Part shown: piece after piece, positions 22,500 to 35,432 of the stretch
Layout of the letters: each line of letters begins with the position of its first letter
Position numbering within the stretch: position 1 is the first letter of the stretch
Source: Lolium rigidum
Taxonomy: Eukaryota > Streptophyta > Magnoliopsida > Poales > Poaceae
Reading direction: 5' to 3'
NCBI RefSeq assembly: GCF_022539505.1
Contig: NC_061514.1
Location: 42,706,869 to 42,770,868 of the forward strand
Length of the DNA stretch: 64,000 nucleotides
Position numbers and translations under genes: made by a program
Notes under the pieces: generated by a model
Databases searched by the model: none
The model's input: only the letters and a program-made list of their open reading frames with translations
Told to the model about the DNA's origin: nothing

Positions 22500-22918
22500 A
22501 ATGCTCGACGAAATGCCGAAGCAACTTGGAATTCCAGAGGCTCAGTATCAATGCATGATTTATGATGACCACAAAGTCTATGTGACTGTTATTTTCCAAA
22601 CATCGAAATTGTCCTGTCAAGGTTCCCTTGTCCTTATGACTATCTCGAGTCAAGTCCATGGATGGCATCTTAGCGAAACACACCGCTGCTGTAGCAGCTA
22701 TTAGTTAAATGGAGAGTGAGGCTAATACAATGATCAAAGATTTAAGTTATGGATGGTTAAAGCAGTTAGAAGAGAACAAATCCCTCAGGATTCAGCTTGG
22801 GAAGGCAGACACTAAGGGTAAAACACTTGCTAGAGATTGGTTTCTATATGCGAGGCATAGGTGCTCCTTTCCATCCCAGTCAGCACTGTTCATATATCCA
22901 ACTGCTGTAGGGTAATAC
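22500..22918 (+). pseudogene. Second captured coding fragment, frame-shifted
   Basis: A plus-strand frame opens at 22501 (MLDEMPKQLGIPEAQYQCMI) and runs to 22704, but a better continuation switches frame near 22635 and gives LAKHTAAVAAIS up to 22703. A further frame from 22709 reads MESEANTMIKDLSYGWLKQL... and ends at 22915. The three pieces look like one former coding sequence broken by a frameshift and a stop. It directly abuts the TAA of the upstream gene fragment without an intron-like gap, so it may come from a different donor. The family is not recognised. Confidence 0.4.
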
Positions 22919-25900
22919 GAGGCCGTTTCACTATTTACCCATATAGTATCTTTTCTGCAGCTGGAGAAAAGGTTGTTGTAATTTATATAGATGTTCTACA
23001 TCATATAGCACAAGGTTCTTGTGGAATTTGATTTCTTTAGTTCAGTTTACTGATCTTTAACTAAACCTGGGCAGTGGCCTTGTTCCTAGCTGTTTACCAA
23101 AGCCCAAGTTTCGTGTGGGTCCTTCTGCCTCAGCTAATCTCGTGGGCTTAGGATGCCTTGTTGCTTGGGTGGTGAGTTTCATGCCAGCGTCCTTCTGTTC
23201 TTTTGCGTTCATTGCTTGATTCTGTGCCTGCTTTTCTTACTAAGTCTTGATGGTCTTCCTGGATTTCTGACAGAGGGATGCGTTAGTTGTGGTTCCTCTG
23301 TTTTGTAGTTCCTTTGTGCCTTCGAGGCCTCCGCGGGAATAATTCTTCTTAGCTTGCATTCCTTTCTTTCTACTGACATGGTGTCTTTCTGTGCTTCCCT
23401 TTTCTTTGTTGTTGTTGTTGTTGTTGTTGTTGTGATGCTCGAGTGCATCTTGTTTTGGCTAATCTGGGAAGGGTCACCAGTACATAAAAGTTGAGCTGAC
23501 TGTTGAGAAAGTGTTTATTTGCAGCTGCTCGTATTCCCTAATATTTATCTTTCCCTTTGTTACCATATAGTTTAGCTAGGACAAAGATATTCTCATCGTC
23601 CGGTATAAGCATATATAAAAGGTGTGTGGAAAACTAAGGAAAGTAATACTAAACAGACTCCCCAAAAATTAGTGATGTAAATTGATATATCCTTTTCAAG
23701 AATTTTATTAAGACACTTCTTTTGTTCTTGTAAGTTTATCTATTGTTCAATGCAGAGTATCTATTTTTTTAAGTCAATGGTGCAAATGAATACTACTATA
23801 CAGTGTCACCTCCAAGGTAGTTCACCACACCTTGGACAGATCATCTTCCTGTTTTAATCCCTGGTCTCTGCCAGTTCCTAAAATTTGGGCCTTTGTGAAG
23901 TCCTATTTTAAGATTCTATAGAATTTTGTTATTAGTATTTGTGGTCTTTGCGAAAGTTTCCTAAATACAAGTTAAGTTTTTCTTTAGCTTTTAGTTGCAA
24001 AATATGTAAACATTAATGCTAGAAAGCTTTAACTGAAGAAACGTCCTAACCAAATATGTAACTTCGGCTTTGAATTCCCAATTTGGTTCAAATCACTAAA
24101 ATTAATGGGTATTATTAGTGTGGCGCTCCAGCTGATCAATTTTATTCCACTTAGCAGGGGACAACAACTGATATGTATGACTGTCGGTGCTCTTATTATT
24201 TTCAAATATTTTTCTGTTGAGCAGGTGCTCTTTTTTTTTTTAGAGAACATGCCTTGCATTCCTCCCAGAACTCTAGCTTTCAAATGGTTCATGTATCACA
24301 CGAGTACCAAATTGCTTTGCTAAATATCCATGTTCTTTAGCCCTTCCATTTATTGATTCACTACACAATTTCTTGTGAAGTTTCATCTTCATTAACGAAT
24401 GGATACTTTGATGGATTATTATGAATGATGCTCAACATAAATGTTCCATAAGTGTTTGATGCATGATCAAAACTAATCTGCACTGACATCAAGGTCCTGC
24501 ATTGTTATACTTGTGGTTCTAGACTTATGCTGCCAACTATTTCTTGTCAGAAAATATTCATCTATGGCTAACCGGGTCCTTTAACTTTTGAAGGTAAAGT
24601 AATGTAAAATGAATGAATGAATGAAAGAGACACAATCTGGGTACTTTTACACTCTCTGGGTACTTTTGAAGGGGTTGGAAAATCTGTCTTATAGCACTGG
24701 ATGCAACAATTTGTTTTGGTTAATGTAACCGTGTGATACTCTTTTGGAGAGAGAATTTGGAGCTACTCCTTGTTTATTGCAAAGCACAATTTGTTTTGGT
24801 TAACGTAACTGACAGGAAGCTCTTCTGAAATTTAATATACAATTAGTAGCTCTATTTGTAGCGAAAATGTTGAAATAGGGGCCCACAAAAAAACAAACTG
24901 TAATTCTCGTTCAAAGCTAATGATTGTAATTCTCGACCAGTACTTTCGTCTTTATAAAATGGGTGGTTTCACGTGTATATTTCTATATACACAAGTATGT
25001 CTACCCAACTTTTTTGAACATGTCAAAGTTTCTGAATTTTATACATACTAAAGTACAGAAACACATTCATGCATGTATTGTACTACTGTGGAAGTCAAAA
25101 TTCTTAAATCCGTTCTAAGAAATTCCATATATGCTATAAGGGGAGTACTCGTATTTATAAGAGCATAGAATGGCTATATTGCCTAGAGAATATATGAAGC
25201 ACATAAAGCATGCTGATGATTTTTGTTATCCAAAGGTGTTACTGGCATGTTTTTCAGTTTAAATTAGTTGACTTTGTATATTCAAAGACATTTAACCAAT
25301 TGTCAATCAATATATGTGTTTCATATATATATTAGCTTAACTCTAATTGTATGCTCTTAAACTTTGAGCATTGCCCCATGAACATGACACGTCTCATGTT
25401 GTGGCTTAGAGTACAATTCTCCTTCTAGATGACCTCCTTAATTATTTTTTGTCTATCATAAAAATTATTTAAGCTGATAAAGCTTGGCTTACTCCTACTG
25501 CAAATATGTGTTAAATTGCTATTTGTTGGCTAGACTATAGGTTAGCAGTACAAAAAAAATATAAGTGTAAATTGTGTTATATAATTCCTGATAATTGTTT
25601 TTATTCAGATGTGTGTGACTTTCCATATCTCATGTCAGATGGACACATGCATCGGGAGATCCGATTGTTGTTTCGGCCATGAGGTGAGAGACATCTATAG
25701 TTCAGAGGAATAAGACAGTGAGCTAAAAGATTTTGTCATTGTTCTACTGATTATTATTTAGATTGTAGAACATATGATCATATCACACTCTCTCTTTGCC
25801 TGGTGACCAGTGGTTTGAGATTATAAATAGGCTTGGAGGTTGTGCTCGAACAACATTATGTATAGCTCTCAATCAATATGAAAATACACTGGATGAGTGC

Positions 25901-26625
25901 TATTTATATAACTTGTAAGATATACTGAAATCATCTCTAGGATACAAGCAAAGTGAAATCTTTGTCAAGAATAGATAATCTTTTGGGTCATTGATTTCCA
26001 TGCATAATCTTGGGTCATTGATTTCTATGCATATGATGTCTAATTGTAAGATGTTTTATCGACTAAGTTTTCTCAGATTTTTTTGTTTGTTTCGAATATA
26101 TTTTATATGATATCTCTCTTATACACATTTATATTCATACAGATTACATGACCCATGGCAATGCATGGACATGTTCACATTCCTTTTCTGCAAAGGGTTT
26201 TCAAGAAAAAAGTGTAAAAAGTGTTAGGATCGTGTAATTTGTAATTAATAAGATTTTATTGTAATTCTATTTTCCAATGTTGGCAATTATTGTCACAGAG
26301 CTTCCTTGTATTTTTTTTGACAATCAATACCACATATATTTATAGTAACAAATAGTACATGGTAGAGATACATGAACTGACTCCAACGATTACAAAATAA
26401 AGTCTAAAAGATAGTAACAAATCTTTGAGGTCTTCAAATTCTTTCTTCTTCCAGAACACAATCTTGTACTCTTCTGAAGGCAGACAAAGATAGATAATGA
26501 ACCATATACCTGTAGATACCGACGAAAGTTCTCCCATAATTTTTTGAGCCGCAATGCCAAGGCTGCGTGCATGCACGCAACCATTAAAGCAATCATACAA
26601 CATCGGCAAGAGTACCAACACCAGT
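22919..26625. other. AT-rich low-copy stretch with two possible exon remnants
   Basis: No element boundary or recognised gene is visible. Two plus-strand pieces have open frames next to splice-like signals: about 23072-23162 (LPKPKFRVGPSASANLVG) before GTGAG, and 25612-25682 (FPYLMSDGHMHREIR, ending GAG before GTGAGAG) after TTATTCAG. Both are too short to identify. The rest is AT-rich with a TTG microsatellite and no repeats I could trace elsewhere in the window. Confidence 0.35.
23406..23433. repeat. (TTG)n microsatellite
   Basis: About nine uninterrupted TTG units are visible. The threonine run in the overlapping minus-strand frame (23209-23448) is only its translation. Confidence 0.9.
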
Positions 26626-26866
26626 TGTTATCACCAGATTTTGGCCAAATCAGGAGATGGGCCGTAAGTGAAGATGGGCTTGAAAGATACACGCGTGGAG
26701 CATCTTTGAAGCGGCCTTGCACGAAGAGTTTGGGCTAGATTGCCCATGTATCTGTAAATATAGTAGATCGTATTTTAGTTTAGATTAAAAGATAGATTTT
26801 ATCTCGTGCACGGTTAGGTGCACGCCCGAATTAGAAAGTCCCTTGGACTATAAATATGTATCTAGG

Positions 26867-28024
26867 TGTTATCACCAGAATTTGACCAAGCCAGAGGTGG
26901 GCCGCGATCAAGACGGATTTGAAGATATACATATAGAAGAGATATGTGAATCGGCCTTGTTTACTAAGTTTGGGCTAGTTAGCCCGTGTATCTTTATAGT
27001 AGGTTATGTAGAAGTTACAATTTATCTCGTGCACGGTTTGGTGCACGCCCACGTTAGAAAGTCCGCTGGACTATAAATATGTATCTAGGGTTTATGGAAT
27101 AAACAACAACCAACGTTCAACACAAACCAATCTCGGCGCATCGCCAACCCCTTCGTCTCGAGGGTTTCTCCGGTAAGCACCATGCTGCCTAGATCGCATC
27201 TTGCGATCTAGGCAACACGAGCCTCGCCTACGTTGTTCATGCGTTTCTCGTGTCGAAGCCTTTTTGATGGCGAGCAACGTAGTTATCATAGATGTGTTAG
27301 GGTTAGCATTGTTCTTAGTATCATATGCCGTCGTAGTGCAACCCTTGCGCGTCTAGCCGTCCTTGTACCTCATCATGGGTGCAGGGCGGCACCCCGCTTG
27401 ATCATTATTTAGTAGATCTGATCCGTTACGGTTGCTCCTTGATTCATCAAGGATTAGTTTAACATCCGCAATAGTTAGGCCTTACAAAGGGTTGGAGGAT
27501 CCAGCGGCGTGTAGGGTGTAGTTTGCTGTCCCTAGACAGGACGTTCCGAGGATCAACCTCGTGTTGGTTTTTAGGCCTTGTCTAGGTTTGGCTTACGATC
27601 ACCGTGCGCGAGCGCGAGGCCCAATCGTGAGTAGGATGATCCGATTATGTGGTGAAAACCCTAAATCGTCGTGGATCTCATATGCTTTATCTTGATCAAG
27701 CAGGACCACCATATATTCGGCCACCTTGGACGAATCATGGGTGGATCGGCTCCATGAGCCGATTCACAGGATAACCTGAGAGCTGATCGAGGCTCGTATT
27801 TAACGTGTACGTGTGTGCCCTGCAGGAAACTAAGCGAGGCATCATCCACACCTTCCTGACCAGGTATAGGTCAGGTGGCACGCCCTTGCAATTTGCATCG
27901 GCACGCGACCAGGAGGCTTTGCGGGCCGTCGCTCTGAGGGACTGGGGCCAGCCGCAGCCCTAGTTGTTCCCGGCTCTACGGTGTTGACCAGTCGCTGCCC
28001 GCCGGTGGGTTTCTGACGTCAACA
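26867..28024 (+). repeat. RLG-4 5' LTR
   Basis: It runs from TGTTATCACCAGAATTTGAC to TTTCTGACGTCAACA. TATAAATA is at 27073-27080. A perfect 13 bp stem with a TCT loop lies at 27186-27214, and a weaker stem around 27357-27392 (GCCGTCC... paired with ...GGGCGGC). Both stems lie downstream of the TATA box, so they should be in the RNA leader. The 3' LTR carries the same elements. Confidence 0.9.
27073..27080 (+). promoter_or_regulatory. TATA box of the RLG-4 LTR
   Basis: TATAAATA stands in a CTGGACTATAAATATGTATC context. The same box occurs at 39359-39366 in the 3' LTR and, as CTATAAATATG at about 26850, in the RLG-5 LTR, in each case at about 200-240 bp from the LTR start. A transcription start some 30 bp downstream is expected. 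Confidence 0.7.
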
Positions 28025-28029
28025 CATTC

Positions 28030-28047
28030 TGGCACGCCCGGTGGGAC
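28030..28047 (+). other. RLG-4 primer-binding site
   Basis: TGGCACGCCCGGTGGGAC starts five bases after the 5' LTR. RLG-5 has the identical word at 41243-41260. It is the expected tRNA-primer site; the tRNA was not identified. Confidence 0.75.
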
Positions 28048-28085
28048 AATCCTCAACATCAACCACATCGCCGTCTACATCGGAG

Positions 28086-30713
28086 ATGGCGGAAGAAACT
28101 CCGGTCACTTACGAGGATCTCAATGGCGAGCTCAAGAAGAAGTATGACGAGGTCAAGGTCCTCCTCGAAGCCGACCTCATCGGCTCTTTCCACAGGACCC
28201 GCTCCCATGGCATCAGATGGAAGGGGTTCTCACCCGAAGGCGCGCTTGATGGAGTGGACCTATCCACCCCGTCAGAAGAACGCACCAGGTCGCTGCGTCA
28301 GGAGATCAACTTCATGGTGGCTCATTCGCTGCACCGCCATTCTGAGAGCCTGGTGAATACGTTGGAGCGCGTCGCTCTGCGCGTGATCCATGAGATCATG
28401 AGCCGTCAGTACTCTCCGTCAGGACCAGCTCTAGGGACTCACCAAGGAGAATTGCCACTCCAGTCCCGTCCACCGCTGCCGTTCGCGTTGGCAGCGCCCG
28501 AAGCGCCGAACTCATCAGCCTACGTCGTCTACAAGATTGGTGGTGACCCCGTGACTACCAATTCCTACATGACGCGCCCAAGGAGATCCCGCATGGATAC
28601 GCATGCGCATACGTGCCGGACTCACAGCACCTCGGGCACTCTCGAACCGAAGTTGCGGCAGCCGGGGACTTCGGGAACAACAGGAGGAACGTCGGAGGCG
28701 GACCCCGAGAAGCGTACGTGGCTAGCTAAACACGCCACCCCGACAAAACTCCGCATCCCAGCTCCCTGCAGCTTGGCTCAGAACCGGAAAACAAGCATGG
28801 CTGGTTAAGTACGCCACCCCGGCGAATCTTCAAGGTTCGGCACCTTCAGCCATCACCGCGGATCAGATTTGTACGATTCGAAAGATCAGTTCGGCATGAT
28901 GCCGAAAAGGAAGACGGTCGGCTATACCAAGCCGTACCCCAACGAGTACGAATTGATCCCGCTACCACCCAAATATCGGCTCCCGACTTCACAAAGTTCA
29001 GCGGATCGGATGGTTCCGGCCTCCATCGAGCATGTGAGCCGATATTTGGCACAAGCTGGGCATGATCTCGGCGTCGTGACGAGCTGCGTGTGAGGTACTT
29101 CTCACGGTCCCTCACAGGATCGGCTTTCGGTTGGTACACGTCGCTGCCACCGAACTCAGTCCGGACTTGGAAGCAGTTGGAAGAACGGTTCCATGAGCAA
29201 TATCACTCGAGGCTTCCGAGGCTGGCATTGCCGATTTGGCACAAGTACGACGAAGCGCGGGGAAACAAGTGTCGGAGTACATCCAGCGCTCAGGACCGTT
29301 AGGAACCGATGCTATTCGGTTCACGTAAGCGAAAAGAAGCAGCCGAGTTGGCGGTGGTGGGTCTATCATCACCGATCAAGGACGTGGCCTCCCAAGCGGA
29401 CTACCCTTCATTAGCACACATGGTGCAGAAGCTGTCAGCGTATGAACAGCGCCACCCAGATGTCTACCAGGACAAATTCAAGCGTGTGGTTACCATGGTT
29501 GACGCAGGCGAAGATGAAGGTGCTACGGGAGAACAAGAGGTCGCAGTGGCTGAGTGGACTCGAGCGGCAGGCCTAGTAACCTGCAAATGGGTGAAGCCAC
29601 CAGGGCCTCCAAGAGGGTTCGACTTCGACGTGACGAAAACCGAGCAGATTTTCGATCTCTTACTCGCGGAGAAGCATATAAAGATACCCGAAGGCCACAA
29701 GGTCCCTACGGTGCAAGAGCTGAACGGAAAGCCATACTGCAAGTGGCATAACACGTTCACCCACACCACTAACGACTGCAGGGTGTGGCGTTAGCAGATC
29801 CAAATGGCAATAGAAAATGGGCGACTAATTTTTAACCAAGACGCCATGAAGGTCGACACACACCCCTTCCCGCCGTCAACATGGTGGAGTTTACCCACCT
29901 CGGAGGGTGCCAGCCAGATTTCTCAGCCAACATCAACATGGTAGAGCTTGGACACCACTCTGAGAAGGACGGGGATGAGGGCAGCTGCTCTCAGAGCAAA
30001 GACACAGAGGGGGCCGCTCCATGCGATCGGCTCCGTCAAGATGGCAAGCGCTACGTCACGGAGGGAGAAGTGAAGAACATAAGATATCAACGACCCCTCT
30101 CCGACCACCTCCTCAACAAGTATGTGAGCTCGGTATGACCAACGCCGGCGACACGGCGACGATGGTGAAAGAGATCGTCTGGCCAGAAACGACAGAAGGC
30201 ATCGTCGGCATAATCACGATGAGGAGCGGCAGGAGCGCCACGCTAGGGAGCAAGACGACACGGGCAGGCATTGGGACTGCCCCTTCTTCAGACACTGCTG
30301 GGATTCAGGAATGAGCCGATTGCCTACGATCGGCAATTGCCCGAATGCAATCGTAAGAAGAAGGAGGCAGCCAACGTGTCCGTGTTCGAGCGCTTAGGGC
30401 CTCTCCCACCACAAAGCAGACGTGCTGAGACCCCTCGGTTGGAAGATCTCGAGGATTCGGAAGACGAGGGGGAAGACGAAGAAGACAGGTACCACCATCC
30501 AAGGTGGTGCCCTGATGGTCTCAGCCATTCACAAAAGCACAGGGTTCAGCGATTGCGCGGTCTGGAGGAAGCCGAAAGGTTGTACTTGTATACGCTAAGG
30601 AAGGCACGGCCTGATCTGCCGCGAAAGTCCAACGAACCCCGGATGAGGAGGGACTGCCGCAAAGAAAAGAGTGGCGCCCCAAGCAAAGGAAAGCCGATGA
30701 TGAAACATCGGCC
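28086..30713 (+). pseudogene. RLG-4 gag polyprotein, broken (tail at 37305-37439)
   Basis: The natural start is probably the ATG at 28086 (MAEETPVTYEDLNGELKKKY); the open frame extends 15 codons further upstream. Family-like pieces follow in several frames: 28086 to about 28550, 28869-28990, 29090-29230 (SAFGWYTSLPPNS, a typical retrotransposon gag core), 29309-29794 (ending CKWHNTFTHTTNDCRVWR, a CxxH...C-like motif before a TAG), and 30271-30713 (CPFFRHCWDSG and a strongly acidic block). At least four frame changes and a stop separate them. The insertion of RLX-2c at 30718 splits the tail, which resumes at 37305 and stops at 37438. Gag forms the particle that packages element RNA. This copy cannot give a full-length protein. 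Confidence 0.8.
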
Positions 30714-30718
30714 GGCAC

Positions 30719-32119
30719 CGATACGCGTAGATGCACACGTCCGTTGGGAACCCCAAGTGGAAGGTATGATGCGTATAGAAGCAAGTTTCCCTCAGCATGA
30801 AACCAAGGTTTAATCGAACCAGAGGGAGCCAAGAAGCACGTTGAAGGTTGATGGTCGCGAAATGTGATGCGGCGCAACACCGTGGATTCCTGCGCCAACG
30901 TGGAATCTCGCACAACAAAACCAAAGTACTTTGCCCCAACGAAACAGTGAGGTTGTCAATCTCACCGACTTGCTGTAACAAAGGATTAAATGTATCGAGT
31001 GGAAGATGTTTGCAAAGAAAACAGTAAACACAATTGCAAGTAGATTGTATGCTATGTAAAGAATAGGACCGGGGTCCACAGCTCACTAGAGGTGTCTCTC
31101 CCATAAGATAAAAGCATGTTGGGTGAAATTACAGTCGGGCAATTGACAAATAGAGAAAGGCATAACAATGCATATACATGATATGATAAATATAGTGAGA
31201 TTTAATTGGGCATTACGACAAAGTACATAGACCGCCATCCAACTGCATCTATGCCTAAAAAGTCCACCTTCAGGTTATCGTCCGAACCCCATTCAGTATT
31301 AAGTTGCTAAGCAACAGACAATTGCATTAAGTATGGTGCGTAATGTAATCAACAACTACATCCTTAGACATAGAATCAATGTTTTATCCCTAGTGGCAAC
31401 AGCACAACACAACCTTAGAACTTTCTGTCACTGTCCAGGTGTAAATGCAGGCATGAACCCACTATCGAGCATAAATACTCCCTCTTGGAGTTAAGAGTAC
31501 AAACTTGGCCAGAGCCTCTACTAATAACGGAGATCATGCAAGATCATAAACAACACATAAACAATAGATTGATAATCACCATAATCATAGTACTCTCTAT
31601 CCATCGGATCCCGACAAACACAACATATAGAATTACATATAGATGATCTTGATCATGTTAGGCAGCTCACAAGATCCAACAATGAAGCACAACAAGGAGA
31701 AGACGACCATCTAGCTACTGCTATGGACCCATGGTCCAGGGGTGAACTACTCACTCATCACTCCGGAGGCGACACGAGGGGCCCAGGGGGCAGGTCGGCG
31801 CGGCCAGGGCCTGGGCCGCGCCGCCCTAGCTCCTGGCTGCCTCGTGGCCCCACTTCGTTGACTCTTCGGTCTTCTGGAAGCTTCGTGCAAAAATAGGACC
31901 CTGGGCGAAAGTTTCGTCCAATTCCGAGAATATTTCCTTACTAGGATTTCTGAAACCAAAAACAGCCTAGAAACGAAGAATCGGCTCTTTCGACATCTTG
32001 TTAATAGGTTAGTTCCGTAAAATGCATAAATATGACATATAATGTGCATAAAACATGTAGGTATCATCAATAAAGTAGCATGGAACATAAGAAATTATCG
32101 ATACGTTGGAGACGTATCG
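30719..32119 (-). repeat. RLX-2c 3' LTR with a deletion of about 190 bp
   Basis: It aligns with 35711-37299 except that the segment corresponding to about 36768-36955 is missing at 31772-31774, where GGCGAC runs straight into ACGAGG. The lost piece includes the AAGCTTTAAGTAGG block, which on the minus strand is the probable TTAAA core promoter. Both terminal dinucleotides have mutated (CG instead of TG/CA). Confidence 0.88.
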
Positions 32120-32133
32120 CATCCCTAAGCTTA

Positions 32134-34685
32134 GTTCGCTCGTCCCGAGCAGGTAAAACGATAACAAAGATAATTTCTGAAGTGACATGCCATCATAATC
32201 TTGATCATACTATTTGTAAACATATGTAATGAATGCAGCGATCAAAACAAAAGTAATGACATGAGTAAACAAGTGAATCATATAGCAAAGACTTTTCATG
32301 AATAGTACTTCAAGACAAGCATCAATAAGTCTTGCATAAGAGTTAACTCATAAAGCAATAAATCAAAGTAAAGGTGTTGAAGCAACACAAAGGAAGATGA
32401 AGTTTCAGCGGTTGCTTTCAACTTATAACATGTATATCTCATGGATATTGTCAACATAAAGTAATATAACAAGTGCAATATGCAAATATGTAGGAATAAA
32501 TGCACAGTTCACACAAGTGTTTGCTTCTTAAGGTGGAAGGAGATAGGTAAACTGACTCAACAATAAAAGTAAAAGAATGGTCCTTCAAAGAGGAAAGCAT
32601 CGATTGCTGTATTTGTGCTAGAGCTTTTATTTTGAAAACATGAAACAATTTTGTCAACGGTAGTAATAAAGCATATGAGTTATGTAAATTATATCTTACA
32701 AGTTGCAAGCCTCATGCATAGTAAACTAATAGTGCCCGCACCTCGTCCTACTTAGCTTGGACTACCGGATCTTTGCATGCCATGTTTCAACCAAGTGTCA
32801 CAAAGGGGTACCTCCATGCCGCCTGTACAAAGGTCTAAGGAGAATGCTCGCATTTTGGATTTCTCGCTTTTGATTATTCTCAACTTAGACATCCATACCG
32901 GGACAACATGGACAACAGATAATGGACTCCTCTTAAATGCATAAGCATGTAGCAAAGTTATTATTCTCATATGAGATTGAGGATATATGTCCAAAACTGA
33001 AACTTCAACCATGGTTCATGGCTTTAGTTAGCGGCCCAATGTTCTTCTCTAACAATTTTGCATGCTCCAACCACTAAAATGATAGATCCTTCAGACAAGA
33101 CGGACATGCATAGCAACTCACATGATATTCAACAATAGTTGATGGCGTTCCCTGAAGCATGGTTATCGCACAACAAGCAACTTAATAAAATATAAAGTGC
33201 ATAAGTACATATTCAATACTACGATAGTTTTTAAGGCTATTTTGTCCCATGAGCTATATATTGCAAAGGTGAATGATGGAATTTTAAAGGTAGCACTCAA
33301 GCAATTTACTTTGGAATGGCGGAGAAATACCATGTAGTAGGTAGGTATGGTGGACACAAATGGCATAGTAGTTGGCTCAAGGATTTTGGATGCATGAGAA
33401 GTATTCCCTCTCGATACAAGGTTTAGGCTAGCAAGGTTATTTGAAGCAAACTCAAGGATGAACAAGTGCAGCAAAACTCACATAAAAGACATATTGTAAA
33501 CATTATAAGACTCTACACCGTCTTCCTTGTTGTTCAAAACTCAATACTAGATATTATCTAGACCTTAGAGAAACCAAATATGCAAATCAAATTTTAGCAA
33601 GCTCTATGTATTTCTTCATTAATGGGTGCAAAGCATATGATGCAAGAGCTTAAACATGAGCACAACAATTGCCAAGTATCACATTATCCAAGACATTTTA
33701 GAATTACTACATGTAGCATTTTCCAATTCCAACCATATAACAATTTAACGAAGAAGAAACTTCGCCTTGAACATTATGAGTAAAGCCTAAGGACACATGT
33801 GTCCATATGCAACAGCGGAGCGTGTCTCTCTCCCACAAAGTGAATGCTAGGATCCATCTTATTCAAACAAAACAAAAACAAAAACAAACCGACGCTCCAA
33901 GTAAAGAACACAAGATGTGACCGAATAAAAATATAGTTTCGGGGAGGAACCCGATGATGTTGTCGATGAAGAAGGGGATGCCTTGGGCATCCCCAAGCTT
34001 AGACGCTTGAGTCTTCTTAGAATATGCAGGGGTGAACCACGGGGGCATCCCCAAGCTTAGAGCTTTCACTCCTCTTGATCATAGTATATCATACTCCTCT
34101 CTTGACCCTTGAAAACTTCCTTCACACCAAACTTCAAGCAAACTCATTAGAGGGTTAGTGCACCATTAATAATTCATTCATTCAGAGGTGACACAATCAT
34201 TATTTTCACTTCTGGACATTGCATAATGCTACTGGACATTAATGGATCAAAGAAATAAATCCAACATAGCAAAAGAGGCAATGCGAAATAAAAGGCAGAA
34301 TCTGTCAAAAACAGAACAGTCCGTAAAGACGAATTTAAAGCTGGCACTAGACTTGCTCAAATGGAAAAACTCAAAACTAATGAAAGTTGCGTACATATCT
34401 GAGGATCACGCTCGTAAATTGGCAGATTTTTTCGAATTTTCTACAGAGAACTGTGCCCAGATTCGTGACAGACAGCAATGCTGTTTCTGCACAGCGATCC
34501 CAAATATAACCTCAACTTTGACATAGAAACTTTACTTGGCACAAAAACATGATAAGGAGAGGTTGCTACAGTAGTAAACAACTTCCAAGACTCAAATATA
34601 AAACAAAGTACTGTAGTAAAAAAAACACATGGGTTATCTCCCAAGAAGTTCTTTCTTTATAGCCATTAAGATGGGCTGAGCAGTT
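32134..34685 (-). other. RLX-2c non-coding 3' internal region
   Basis: This AT-rich region has no frame I would defend. It is nearly identical to 47180-49740 of RLX-2d over its entire length and shares scattered blocks with the RLX-1 3' internal region, including the GGCATCCCCAAGCTTAG word twice near 33985 and 34045. Frames such as 32451-32708 and 33163-33474 recur in 2d only because the DNA is the same. Confidence 0.7.
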
Positions 34686-35432
34686 TTAATGATGCACTCG
34701 CAAGAAATAGAAGTTGAAGCAAAAGAGAGCATCAAGAGGCAAATTCAAAACACACTTAAGTCTAACATGCTTCCTATGCATAGGAATCTTGTAAATAAAC
34801 AAGTTCATGAAGAGCAAAGTAACAAGCATAGGAAGATAAAACAAGTGTAGCTTCAAAAATTTCAGCACATAGAGAGGCATTTTAGTAACATGAAAATTTC
34901 TACAACCATATTTTCCTCTCTCATAATAACTTTCAGTAGCATCATGAGCAAACTCAACAATATAACTATCACTTAAAGCATTCTTATCATGAGTCTCATG
35001 CATAAAATAATTACTACTCCCAACATAAGCATAGTCATTCTTATTAATTGTAGTGGGAGCAAATTCAACAAAGTAGCTATCAAATATAGGAGGTATATTG
35101 TAATCATAATCAAATTTATCCTCCATAACAGGTGGTAACAAAAGACTACTATCATTATAATCATCATAAATGGGAGGCAAAGTATCATCAAAGTAAATTT
35201 TCTCCTCAATGCTTGGGGGACTAAAAATATCATGCTCATCAAAGCCAGCTTCCCCAAGCTTAGAATTTTCCATAGCATTAACAACAATAGTGTTCAAAGC
35301 ATTCATATTAATAACATTCCCATTAGCATGCATATAAAGTTCCATGGGTTTTTTAATTCTCTCTTCAAACACATCATGTCCTAATTCAAGATAAAGTTCA
35401 TAAAGATCTCTCATATTTTTGTTGTTTTCCAT
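34686..35432 (-). CDS. RLX-2c orphan ORF (248 aa), unknown function
   Basis: This is an intact minus-strand ORF starting MENNKNMRDLYELYLELGHD, directly after the leader. The central part is acidic and Tyr/Asp-rich (DDTLPPIYDDYNDSS). The C-terminal third has YYERGKYGCRN, two adjacent hydrophobic segments (LFYLPMLVTLLFMNLFIY) and KIPMHRKHVRLKCVLN. That third matches the C-terminus of the RLX-1 ORF, so the two families share this module. It has no gag core, zinc knuckle, protease or RT. The hydrophobic stretch could be a membrane segment or a buried helix. Its intact frame in a copy with a damaged LTR suggests recent activity. Function is unknown. Confidence 0.6.
   Translation of the reverse strand: MENNKNMRDLYELYLELGHDVFEERIKKPMELYMHANGNVINMNALNTIVVNAMENSKLGEAGFDEHDIFSPPSIEEKIYFDDTLPPIYDDYNDSSLLLPPVMEDKFDYDYNIPPIFDSYFVEFAPTTINKNDYAYVGSSNYFMHETHDKNALSDSYIVEFAHDATESYYERGKYGCRNFHVTKMPLYVLKFLKLHLFYLPMLVTLLFMNLFIYKIPMHRKHVRLKCVLNLPLDALFCFNFYFLRVHH

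Larger units (their letters stand above)
16328..26625 (+). mobile_element. Putative Helitron carrying gene fragments (3' end not found)
   Basis: The 5' terminus is the TCTACACTACTTAAAA array described separately. To its right lie about 8.3 kb of AT-rich DNA with exon-like plus-strand pieces and no LTR features until RLG-5 starts at 26626. Plus-strand gene fragments downstream of a Helitron 5' end are the usual arrangement of capture. I checked the CTAG sites between 18302 and 26625. None is followed by T with a GC-rich hairpin just upstream, so the 3' end is missing, atypical or beyond RLG-5. The extent is therefore an upper bound. No Rep/helicase is present, so it would be non-autonomous. 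Confidence 0.4.
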
